DNA of 34,203 nt. Origin: Ophiocordyceps camponoti-saundersi (nom. inval.). Its lineage: Eukaryota > Ascomycota > Sordariomycetes > Hypocreales > Ophiocordycipitaceae. Made by a program: the position numbers and the translations under genes. Shown here one piece after another: positions 21,348 through 30,226 of the stretch (position 1 is its first letter; each line of letters opens with the position of its first letter). The notes below the pieces were generated by a model. It worked only from the letters and a program-made list of their open reading frames with translations, searched no databases and was not told where the DNA came from. The stretch is taken from contig PDHQ01000339.1 in NCBI GenBank assembly GCA_003339415.1, positions 1 to 34,203 on the forward strand. Direction: 5' to 3'.

Positions 21348-21535
21348 AAAAGAAGGAAAAATAAGAAGAAAACGAATAAAACTAAAAAATAAAAAGGAAT
21401 AACTATAAGGGGAATAAATATAATACGTAGGAAAGATATAATAAAGATAGGAAATATAGAGGGGGATAATAGAGGATAAATAGAAAAGAGAAGAGGTAAG
21501 AGAGAAAAGGTAGGAAAATAAAGGGAAATCCGGTG
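21348..21535 (-). promoter_or_regulatory. pyrimidine-rich tract between pol and ORF2
   Basis: About 190 bases that are strongly C/T-rich on the minus (coding) strand, lying between the end of pol (~21,555) and the putative ORF2 start at 21,347. This could be a CT-rich fungal promoter/5' UTR or the polypyrimidine part of a splice acceptor. Its translation gives a misleading hydrophobic open frame. Confidence 0.4.
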
Positions 21536-21689
21536 CAAACGGCGACGCGTTAGGTTTATTATTTCCTAGTAATTTTACGCGTTCGTTGCCGGGTAACTCG
21601 TTTACCTTATTCTAATAGCCGGTACTCTTTAAGAGTATTTGCACGTTTTTTCCTAGTAATATCTAGCCGGGCTTCTAACTCGTCCTTCT

Positions 21690-21840
21690 TTTTCTTAAAT
21701 TCTTCGATTATCTCCTTTTATTAGAAGTCCTTTTTAGCTACCTATTAATTATTATTATTCGGGTATCTTTTCTAATATATAAGATACTCTATTCGAGCAG
21801 CACCTTGTCCTCTTTTAACCTTCCTCCTATCGAGGATTCG
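21690..21840 (-). pseudogene. chromodomain of the gypsy integrase
   Basis: The frame reads ILDRRKVKRGQGAARIEYLI, then a stop where the family has Trp, then KRYPNNNN, another Trp-position stop, VAKKDF and an acidic/basic helix IIEEFKKKKDELEA. This follows the chromo fold pattern of EYLVKWKGY, a DDxTW segment and a C-terminal helix. The NNNN was probably Asp-rich before RIP (GAT to AAT). Chromodomains direct chromovirus integration toward methylated-histone heterochromatin, consistent with this location. Confidence 0.85.
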
Positions 21841-22329
21841 TTCGATCTTATAGTTATTAGTATTAGGCTTAGGGCTAGGTCGTTCTCCTAAAGCGTTAGC
21901 TAGTCGAAGTTAAATAACTAATATAACGGGATAGATATTTATAGAGTTATTAAGATTTAGTCGATAAGCTAGATAGCCGATTTGTTCGATTACGCGGAAG
22001 GGCCTAGTTTGCCGTTCCGAAAGCTTCGCTACTCGTCCGTTAGGAATAGAATATCCTTTCCTAAGTTTTAGCTAGACCTAATCGCTAGGCTTAAACTCAA
22101 GCTTCCGATACTTCTTATTATAACGTCGTTTTATCGCAGCTTAGGCGTAGGTAATAGAGATAACTGCCTTATCCTTTAATACTTCCCGGGATCTAGGAGA
22201 AGCTTAGTCGCCTAGATAACGGAGACTATCGTCTATCCGGAATCTAGTAAATAACTTACTTAGCGTAGTCTTAATAACCGAGGAGAAGGAGTTATTAAGA
22301 GAAAATTAAAGAGCCGGTAGGGCGTTAAT

Positions 22330-22990
22330 CTATCGCTTTATCGGGAAGTTAGTAGCGAAGAATCTAAGAGCGATTTTAATAGTCTAGTTCTATCTTTCGG
22401 ATAGACTATCGGTTTACGGGTAGTATATAGTTAATATTAGGAGTTTAGTGCTAAAGGTAGACTATAAGGTTCTCTAAAGTTCGGATATAAACTTCGGATC
22501 CCGATTAGAAATAATTTACTTTAGGAGTCCCTAGTTATAACGGGTAAGCTTATAGTATAGCCGCTAAGCTTATTCTTCGGCGGTAAAGTAATCGTATCTA
22601 GGGGTTAAAATATATATCTTCGAGAACTTATCGGTAATAGTAAGGAGGGTATTATAGAACTTTCCTTCGGGTTCAGACTAGGGTAAGTTTTCCGAAAAGA
22701 TTAGAGGGAGTCCGGTAATAAAGTCTATTATAATTATATAAAAGGAAATCGCCGGGGAACGGATCGGAACTATTTCCCTAGGGGGAGGCTATCTATTAGT
22801 TTAATTATATCTATAAATATTATATTTATTTACGAAATCGTTAATTTTCTTTTTTAGTTAGAAAATAATAAAACTAGAGGAGAGTTTAGCTTATATACGT
22901 TTTCGACTAGTATAAAATTTACGAAAGTAGTGCTCGGAAATAATTTCTTTAGCGTAGTTTTCGGGAATATAAAGTCGTCGTTAACTATTA
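22330..22990 (-). pseudogene. integrase core with HHCC remnant
   Basis: A zinc-finger remnant (EHYF...KYNIYRYN) precedes the core, and its CxxC has become YxxY (TGT to TAT). The core has DFITGLP with the first catalytic Asp intact (codon 22,723-22,725), then TITDKFSK. IISNRDPKFISEL follows, where the second catalytic Asp is Asn (22,504-22,506). The third residue, Glu in SER after a TIYYP.TD segment, is intact (22,396-22,398). The second and third catalytic codons are 36 apart, giving the classic D-35-E spacing. It is inactive because of the stops and the lost Asp and Cys residues. Confidence 0.92.
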
Positions 22991-23379
22991 ATATCCTCGA
23001 GATATAATAAGCCGTTCGCTTAGATAAAAGAGAGTCTTTCCTAAGAGTCTTCGTCTCTAAGTTACTCTAAGATTTTAGATTATCGTATATCGAGGAGATA
23101 TTTTTCGGAAATCCTACGTTAGAAGGCGTTATTAAGAATAGCCTCTAAGGAAATAAGTACGTGGTTCTAGTCGATATAATCCTCCTAGATATCCTTAAGT
23201 TCTCCTTATCCTTTTTCCGGGATTACCTTTAAGGGGAGGCGTAAAAAAGAGTCTACGAGAACGTTAAAAGCACCTAGGATATATCGGACTTTAAGAGGGT
23301 ATTAACTTAGAAACTAAGAAGCGAGAGTAAGGTAATTATTACTCCTTATATTAGTAGTAAAAGGAGAGGTCTATTTTAT

Positions 23380-23700
23380 AATTACTAAAATCGCGGCATA
23401 ATCCGTAAAAATTATAATCTTCGGTTTCCGGGTTTCGATTAAATAAGTTCGGAGTTTATAATAGGCTTATACTAAGTAGGAGATCTTAAGTTTAGTTAGC
23501 TAGTATCTAATTTCGGCCGGTTTAAGAGTGCGACTAAGATAGTAGATAGGTCTAATAGACTGCCGGGGCGGAGCTAAAGATAGTTTCTAAGATTCCTCGT
23601 TATCGATATAAAAAAGATAGGCTATAAAACTATTCTCCTAGGAGGTATCGATTTATAAAAAAAGTTAATAGTTAGGAAAAAACTAACTAAGAGCAGCGTT
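23380..23700 (-). pseudogene. RNase H domain
   Basis: The frame gives IDTS.ENSFIAYLFYIDNEES, matching the DAS...IGAVL start of gypsy RNase H with its catalytic Asp retained (codon 23,647-23,649). After a linker it gives RPIYYLSRTLKPAEIRY, then LTKLKISYLV, corresponding to the family's SRxLxxAExxY...ElLAvV segment with its Glu. It is broken by stops. It lies between RT and integrase as expected for Ty3/gypsy. Confidence 0.9.
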
Positions 23701-23989
23701 ATTATAAAAGGTATTAGTAATATCGTTAAAATAGTCGGTTTCTTCCTTTATTAGGATAATCTTAGACCGAGAGGTAAAGGTGTTTCTCTTCGGTTTAGTA
23801 ATAGGTGCTTTATTTTCCTATCTTTCTCGGAATATTACTATTTTACGTTTCTAAAAAGGGTTAATTTTTTGCGTAAAATAGGGAATAAGATATCTTATCT
23901 ATCCGACTAATCTAATCTACTGCTCGAGACGTTATAAGGTATTAGGGAACTCGATATCTCGTAGGGCTTTTACCTAAGATTAAGTATTT

Positions 23990-24600
23990 ATTAGTATAAA
24001 TCCGTTAACGTAGTACCCTAATATTTCTATAGATAGGTAATAAAGGAATAATTTAGGAGTAGAGAGGGAAAGATTTATGCTAATAAAAAGATTAAATACT
24101 ATAGTTAGATACTTAATATAATCTTCTAGGGTATCGGAGAAGATTACTATATTATTAATATATCCGGCGGCGTATACTTTATATAATCGGAGAATATAAT
24201 CGACGAATCTTTATATATAGGCAGGAGAATTTTTATACCTTATAAGAGCGACTATAGCCCTCTCTAATCCGCGGTAGGAAGTAATCGTAAACCGCTCTCG
24301 GTAATCTAGATAAATAAGAAACTAATAGAAGAAGCTTCGAGTATTAATAGCAGAAATAACTTTTTTACCTGCTAACTTATAGATTATATCTTAAGGGAGA
24401 GGTATTAGATATATATCGGGAACGGCCACGCTATTTAAAGCTCGTAAGTTATTAATAACACGTAGTTTACCTTTTCTCTAAATAATAAAATACGGGCTAG
24501 CAAAAGGTAAAGCTTTAAGCGCCTATTCTATCTTACCTTATAAATATATATTATTATGCTTTTTATTAAGGAAATCCTAATTAGGTTTATTTAGTAGATA
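23990..24600 (-). pseudogene. reverse transcriptase core
   Basis: The frame shows ALPFASPYFII.RKGKLRVIN, LRALNSVAVPDIYLIPLP, motif A as SAINTRSFFY, then RYKNSPAYI.RFVDYIL. The active site follows as YINNIVIF where the family has Y-x-D-D, then LGYYVNGFIL. The motif A Asp (codon 24,343-24,345) and both active-site Asp (24,151-24,156) are Asn. Each was a GAT preceded by T, so a single TG to TA change explains each loss. The order and motifs are typical of Ty3/gypsy. Confidence 0.95.
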
Positions 24601-25249
24601 GGGATATAAACTAAGTTTTTTCTCGTGCTAATTATCGACGAGGGGGATCTTTAGATACCGCTCGGGGGGCAGATTAATTAGCCTAGTATCTTCCTAGAGT
24701 TTCGGAAGGGAATCGTAAAGTTATTTTACCTTTCCGGATAACTAAAGATTTAGTATATAGATTTTAACGCCGTATTCTCCTTCGATTTCCGGGATATCGG
24801 GTATCTTAGAGATGCCTAACTAATAGGGTTAACTTAGGTCTAGGATATTAATAGGAGGTAAGTTAGTGTTAGTTTCTTTAGATAATATTATTTAGTCTAA
24901 AAGAGAATCTAGCGTTAAACGTTTATCGGGGTTATCTAAGGTATCTTTCTTAGTAATTTATTAAGGGATTATAAAAGAAAATTAATCGTTAAGATCTAGT
25001 ATAATACTAACCTTTTCTTTTTATTTAAAAGAGATTAGTTTATTACTTAAGTTAAAAATAGTTAAATAGAAGTAATTACGAATAATTAAACCTAAGAGGA
25101 AATAAGAGTCGGGGAAGAAGATAAGGTCGCGATTCTTAGGAGGATCTTTAATTAATATTAGAATCGTGCCTATTAAAAAAGGAGGGATTATTATTACTAA
25201 AGCGGCTATTATACGTCTACGAATAGCTAGTCCTCTATAAGTAGAATAA

Positions 25250-25620
25250 TATTCGATACGTATTCCTCCGTAAAGTTAAATCTAAAGCTCTTATCGAGAG
25301 TTAAGAATATCGATTCTATAAGGGATCGAGAATCCTTATCCTAATAGAACTCCGGTAGGAAGATACTCGATAACCTAAGCGCTAGCTTTAAACTTACTAA
25401 CGTAAAACTTACCGTCGATTTTACTAATAATATATAAAGTAAAAGTAGCCTAACTATAAGTTAAGGCTAATCTAATATTATTTAAGCTACGAACTATTAT
25501 TAGATTATAGTTAACGTTATTAAACCTATTAAGTAAGTCTTTCCTAATAAGGGATTTATCTGCTCTAATATCGATATATACTTTTATAGTGTTAGATAGT
25601 CCGTTTTTACTAAATACTAA
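25250..25620 (-). pseudogene. aspartic protease region
   Basis: The frame reads TIKVYIDIRADKSLIRKDLL near 25,555, resembling the D-T/S-G-A..FI active-site strand of retropepsins although the Thr-Gly is not intact. Later comes EYLPTGVLLG.GFSIPYRIDI near 25,350, matching the family's conserved iLG.dfl...y.id segment. Position between gag and RT supports the call. Confidence 0.65.
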
Positions 25621-25949
25621 AATCTTCGTATAGGAAAAATAGGAAACTTATTCTAAAGGAAAATTAGTTATCTAAAGAGTAGCTTCGATAATAGGAAGGT
25701 TTTTAAGAAGGAGGTCTCTAATAGTATCGAGAGGTTTTATCTTATACTTCTTAGGATCTGAAATAAGATAATATAAGTTATCGGCTAGTTACTTATCCTT
25801 TTTAGCCTTAGATAATTTAGACGAGTCAGTTTCATCGTCTAGATTATATTTTAAGACGTTAAGGATTATATTACGTATCTTAGAAGAGATTATAAAGACT
25901 CCGTTAGTATTAGGATCTTATTCGGCAAGTTCGTAAGTAAGATTAATAA

Positions 25950-27560
25950 GGATAGGATTACCTTTTAAGCCTTCTCTGTTTTTCTTTAGGAAAGGCTATT
26001 TTATCTTTACCTTAAACTTAATATTCTTATCGAAAGGTTTCCGGGTATTATCTATTAGCTTTCTAGGGAAGTCGTTTAGTTTACGATCCGGTTAGCGGTC
26101 CAGATTTCGCGAGGATTTCTCCTCGGAATTATTTACCTTACGTTTATATTAAGGTAACCTACCTAAAGCTATATACTAAGTAATATCGTTCTATAGATTA
26201 CCTTAAGTTCCTCTAGTTAGCTTAGTTTAGAGGTTCGGAATAAGTTATTCGTATTTATATACTTAGTTATCTAAGGTATCTTTGCTAGTTAGCTATCGGA
26301 AAGTTTCTTAGAGAAGGATATTAAGTTAGGAAAAGATAATTATTAGTATAGATTATTCAGGATAAAGGGCTGCTCGAGCTATTCTTTTTATCTTAAATAC
26401 CTATAATCGGAAGTCTTTTCTAGCGAGTATATCCTAAGATATAAAGCTTTATTTTTATATAGTAAGAGCGGTAATATTAGGTCAGATAGTAAACCTTTTC
26501 TAAAGGGCTTTTACCTATCCTTAGATTCCTAAACTAGGAAGAGTTAGTTCTAATCTAATCTAGGGGTCTAGATCTCCGGAATACTATTCTATAATATAAC
26601 CCCGAAGAAGAGAGGGAATAAGTTATGCGAGTTTATTTATATAATCCTCGCTTTAGGCGGTAACTTATTTTAGAGCGTTTATAAATCGGTTAATACTCCG
26701 GTAAATAATAGTTCGATTAGTTTCTTTAATCTAATCGAAGGTAGTATTAAAAGCACTAGTAGGCTTAAACTATCCGATATCTTTAGCTCGTAACCTAACT
26801 TATCGTCTAGACGGTTTCTGCGATTTTAATCGATTATATAATCGTAGATTATTATCTAGGTTAATATATCTAGGGTAATCTAGGTTCTAAGGTACGATAT
26901 TATAGGAGTAGAGCACGTTATTAACTATCCGTGCTATTTTTTCCTCTTCCGCGGAAGGTAAAGAAGGTCTTCCGGAATTAAACAATATTATAAGAGGATC
27001 TAGAAAATACTGCCTCGTTAAGGTATTCTTCCTTAGGGCAGACGGTTCTCTTTTTAGAGAGGATTCTTATAGCGTAGAGGTTTTCTTACCTTTATCCTAA
27101 GAGGAGGTTTCCTCCTTACCTTCTTCCTAAAAGGGGACCCCGGTATTTTCCTCACCTTCTACCGGTAAAGTAAGCTGCTTACCTTTTCCTTCGGTATTAC
27201 TTATAGTTCGAAGGTACTCTTAAATAAGAGGTGGCTAGTTTTTTAGGGGAATTCTAAGTAAGTAAGGGATACTATTAGACGTATACCTTAGTTAATTTAC
27301 TCGTTTAAATAGTCGATTACGGTCTACTATAACGTTTAGATTAGTTAGGAAAAGTTCGATTATAATAGGTAACCTAGTTCCTTAGGGATTATCCTAATAT
27401 AGTAAGTATTTTTAAACCGGCCTTATTTCCCCGTATTATAAAGGAGGAAATTTGCTTTAGAAGGGGTAAGGTTTCTTTGCTACTTTATAAGTATTAAAAG
27501 CACGAGCTTCTTCTTTCCTAGCTATAACTTCTTCCTCGATTACCTTAAGGAGTTTAGGGG
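25950..27560 (-). pseudogene. gag region
   Basis: The frame begins around KVIEEEVIARKEEARAFNTY near 27,530. A low-complexity Lys/Glu/Ser/Thr stretch follows (27,000-27,250), then a folded-looking capsid-like part from RPSLPSAEEEKIARIVNNVL near 26,970 through SEDYINKLA near 26,630. A basic tail lies near 26,120 (YKRKVNNSEEKSSRNLDR). A CCHC knuckle is not recognisable, although RIP converts Cys TGT/TGC codons to Tyr. The call rests on position and composition. Confidence 0.65.
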
Positions 27561-27708
27561 TAAAGAAATAGTATATAGCCGGGGTTAAGTAATAAATATA
27601 GTAAAGCTTTCTTCTAAGCTAAAAATCTACGCTTATAAAGTTTAGTTAGTAAAAAACGTTTCGGGTCCGACTTATTACCTCGATAGCTAGAGATCTATAA
27701 GTTAGTAA

Positions 27709-27726
27709 AACGTAGAATTACTACTA
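27709..27726 (-). other. candidate primer-binding site
   Basis: On the minus strand the 5' LTR is followed by AC and then TAGTAGTAATTC. If TAG was TGG before RIP, this is the expected tRNA 3'-CCA complement two bases from the LTR. The tRNA cannot be named. Confidence 0.35.
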
Positions 27727-27728
27727 GT

Positions 27729-28332
27729 TAATATACGCTTATACGTATAATCTACTAGTAGTCGTATATGCTAGGCTAGCTATTAGATATAGTATATAGG
27801 AAAGGGAGACGGGCTAGCTACCGATCGTAAGATTATAGAATAGCTACTATAAAAGGTATAAGCATAGGTAAGAGTTTTTTAAGAATTAAAATAGTAACTA
27901 TAAAAGAATCTAAATTGCTACCTAAAGGAATACTAGGCTAATTATATAGCTAGGAGCTTAAGGAAGATTTCCTAGTATAATCTTAAAGGTATTTACCTAA
28001 GGGGATTTCACGGTAATTTCCGAGTATATTAGTAAAATGGAGATTTCCTAGTACGCGGTGATTTCCTAACGCACGGGGATTTCCTAGTAAAATCCGGAGA
28101 TTTCTAAAAGTATATTTTAATACTAGATCCTACTAGAAATCTTAGTAAAATCCTAAGAGTTATTATAGAGAAATCCTAAGAGGAAATCTTAGTAATTTCC
28201 TAAGCGCAAAGGTGATAAAGTTTCTAGGGGAAATCTAAGTAAAATCCTAAGGCGGGAAATCTTAGGAAATCCTAGGGAAATATTATAAGAGGTTAGGCGA
28301 TTTATAGGGGTGTTATTACACGTCCCGTATTA
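27729..28332 (-). repeat. 5' LTR (right) of the gypsy element
   Basis: 604 bp, the same length as the left LTR, from TAATATACGC to CGTCCCGTATTA. By eye about 29 substitutions separate the two, all transitions and no indels, so their divergence reflects RIP and cannot be used for dating. CTTAT follows at once. Confidence 0.95.
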
Positions 28333-28337
28333 CTTAT
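28333..28337. repeat. target-site duplication, right copy (CTTAT)
   Basis: Identical to 18,138-18,142. Removing the element and one copy rejoins the decayed frame of 17,600-18,142 with AAG CAG TAT at 28,338 in phase. Confidence 0.85.
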
Positions 28338-28440
28338 AAGCAGTATATATAAGATATACTATATTATATTAGTAGCTTATATAAATATCTAAGTATATAT
28401 ATATATATAGACTATTTATTAGAGAGGAAAAACTATAGGG
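28338..28440 (+). pseudogene. continuation of the frame interrupted by the gypsy element
   Basis: Continues the 17,600-18,142 frame without phase change for about 33 codons (SSLYKYLSIYIYIDYLLERK). The part over the TA-rich run at 28,396-28,413 is low complexity. It ends near 28,442. The product is unknown. Confidence 0.35.
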
Positions 28441-28629
28441 CTTAAGGGAAGACCTCTTACTTAATAAGGTCAGCTAGCTTATAGGCCCGATTCGTTACGT
28501 TAGAGAGCTTATTTATTATAGGTTATCTATCTAAAGTTACGCCGGTCTTAAGTAAGGGATAACTATACTTCCTTAGTTCCTATTATACGTAGATATTGTC
28601 TAAGTTCTAGGTAGTTACGGTACGTATAT
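28441..28629. other. short relic interval
   Basis: RIP-altered spacer between the resumed frame and the repeat at 28,630. It keeps a few TG and CA sites (GGTCAGC, ATTGTCT). No gene was seen. Confidence 0.4.
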
Positions 28630-28790
28630 TAGCAAATATTATAGCGAAGATCTTAAGTTATATTATAGGGGCCTACCTTATAAACCTCCCTCTTAGTTAG
28701 TTAGCGCTGCCGACTTTACTTCTTAAAGCATAGCCTTATAAAATAAACCTAGCAGAATTATTATTATAATTATAAGTATTAGGAATTTTA
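28630..28790 (+). repeat. second copy of the 17,730-17,890 segment
   Basis: GCCTACCTTATAAACCTCCC, TCTTAGTTAGTTAGCGCTGCC and ACCTAGCAGAATTAT occur here and at 17,765-17,860 in the same orientation, with transition differences. Weaker similarity may extend to ~28,860. It shows that the sequence into which the gypsy element inserted was itself repeated. Confidence 0.75.
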
Positions 28791-29439
28791 ATACCTTTAT
28801 TAGTACTGCTATTAACCTTATAATAAGTTACTTTTATAAGAATACTCTATTACTATTTTAGTTAGTTCCTAGCCCCGTAGCTATAAAGGTAATGTTAGAA
28901 AGGAAGAACTAACTTTAATTTATATAACTATAAGTAAGTAAGATATAATTAAGGGGGTTATTAAACGTAGAAGGAAAACTCTAATACGAAGATATATATA
29001 TTCGTTTAGATTCCCTAGTAATAATAGAATACTCCTACTTAGTATATCGCTAGCTTAGAAGCTAGTATTTTTATTCTTAAGAGCCTTTCTCTAAGGACCG
29101 CTATTTTTATATATATATATATATTATATATATAAGGAAAGCCTCCGAGCTTAAGGGTTAGAGGTTAAGCTCTCTATATTTATAGTTTATATAAATATAT
29201 ATATAATATACCTACTTACGTTTTAACTCTTAGATATATAAATTAATTACTTAGTTTATTTTTTATTCGATATAATATTCCGATTTTATTAAAATCTATT
29301 TAAAATTATAACCTTAGTAAAAGGTAGCTTATAGTCGCTACCTATAAACGGCCCTAAAATAGGTGCCGAGTCCCTTTATAATAAACTTACTTATATATAT
29401 ATTTCCCTTATCTTACCTAACCGGAGCTCGGGCGAGTAT
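28791..29439. other. AT-rich relic DNA
   Basis: No gene was recognised. It contains a (TA)n run at 29,109-29,134 and further TA-rich stretches around 29,195 and 29,390. Confidence 0.5.
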
Positions 29440-29830
29440 AACTCTAGCCGAGGAAAAGATTAAGCGGGGTTATAATTTTTACCAGGGTTATCCTAGGGTT
29501 ATGCCGTAAATAGCCGAGTAACTAGCTCGCTTATTAAAAGCGAATATCTTATAAGTAATATTTGCCGAATTTATTAACTTAATCCCTTAGGTACTAGGAT
29601 ATATATTATAGAAAGCGAATATATCTTTCTATTATTATTTACGCGTAATAATATAAACTTAGATAAATAAGGCGATTAGCGATTTTACTAAAAACGAAAC
29701 TAAGGAGGAACTAATATATACGTATATAAAAGAAAGAGATATTTAGATATCCCTAATAGCTAATTAGTTAGTAAATCGCAGATATAGCCGCAGGCTACGT
29801 AACTATAAATATATAATATATATATAAAAT
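29440..29830 (+). pseudogene. decayed reading-frame trace, unknown product
   Basis: One plus-strand frame reads LPGLS.GYAVNSRVTSSLIK near 29,480, then SEYLISNICRIY, TRIYIIESEYIFLLLFTRNN and YKRKRYLDIPNS near 29,740, with RIP-type stops. No family is recognised. Pogo/Fot1-type helix-turn-helix transposases were considered, but no motif supports that. Confidence 0.25.
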
Positions 29831-30040
29831 ATATATCTTAGCTTACCTACTTACTTATATAAGGCTATTTTTAAAAAATATATTATTTATTACTATACTT
29901 ATTATACTTCCTATAGTAAGTTTTTACGATAAGAACCGGCGGAGAAGGTTTAAACCTTATATTAGCAAATCGTATTATTACTATAAACTTATAGTAGAAA
30001 ATAACGAAAAAGAAGTAAGCGAAATATTATAGCTATAGCG
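29831..30040. other. AT-rich spacer before the satellite block
   Basis: TA-rich sequence without features. It ends with GAAATATTATAGCTATAGCG leading into the 31-bp repeat. Confidence 0.5.
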
Positions 30041-30226
30041 TATAGCGTTTCGGGCAGAGGAAAGAAACGCGTATAGCGTTTCGGAAAAACGAAAAAGACG
30101 CGTATAATATTTCGGGCAGACGAAAGAGATATATATAGCGTTTCGGATAGACGAAAAAGACGCGTGTAGTATTTCAGATAGATAAAAGAGAAGCGTGCAG
30201 CGCTTTAGGTAAATTAAAAAGACGCG
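30041..30226. repeat. 31-bp tandem repeat, six copies
   Basis: Six head-to-tail units of exactly 31 bp start at 30,041, 30,072, 30,103, 30,134, 30,165 and 30,196. The consensus runs TATAGCGTTTCGGGCAGAC plus an AAAGACGCG-type end. The last unit is also the first box of the higher-order repeat that follows. Confidence 0.95.

Larger units (their letters stand above)
21555..27560 (-). pseudogene. gag-pol polyprotein pseudogene (Ty3/gypsy chromovirus)
   Basis: One reading phase of about 2,000 codons joins gag, protease, reverse transcriptase, RNase H, integrase and chromodomain, so the ancestor apparently encoded them as a single polyprotein without frameshift. Stops (TAA/TAG) occur about every 20 codons at sites where Gln or Trp is expected. 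No TGA and no net indels were needed to follow it. Catalytic Asp codons preceded by T are converted to Asn and zinc-finger Cys codons to Tyr, as CpA-targeted RIP on either strand predicts. The C-terminus ends after a basic tail (RKKRANTLKEYRLLE, then VTRQRTRKITRK). The start codon is not certain. Domain details are in the following entries. Confidence 0.9.
18143..28332 (-). mobile_element. complete Ty3/gypsy chromovirus, RIP-inactivated
   Basis: A 10,190-bp LTR retrotransposon, transcribed right to left. The two LTRs are each 604 bp and flanked by CTTAT. The order on the minus strand is gag, protease, RT, RNase H, integrase, chromodomain, which defines a Ty3/gypsy chromovirus (Metaviridae). 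Gag through chromodomain share one phase: sampled codon starts at 26,979, 25,353, 24,345, 23,649, 22,506 and 21,789 differ by multiples of three, so decay is by substitution without net indels. A second frame follows pol. By eye the LTRs differ at about 29 of 604 positions, all transitions. The element cannot encode active proteins, having many stops and lost catalytic residues. It sits inside an older decayed frame. Confidence 0.95.

Noticed and set aside
21266..21538. An uninterrupted 90-codon minus-strand open frame with a very hydrophobic Phe/Leu/Ile/Ser product
   Set aside because: It is largely the translation of the pyrimidine-rich tract between pol and ORF2, which yields Phe, Leu, Ser and Ile in any frame and cannot contain stops. 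It opens with TTG and not ATG, overlaps the start of ORF2 in another phase, and resembles no family.
4392..29134. TA-rich runs as possible replication origins or centromere core
   Set aside because: Short (TA)n tracts are expected from RIP of (CA)n and general AT bias. No supporting structure was seen.
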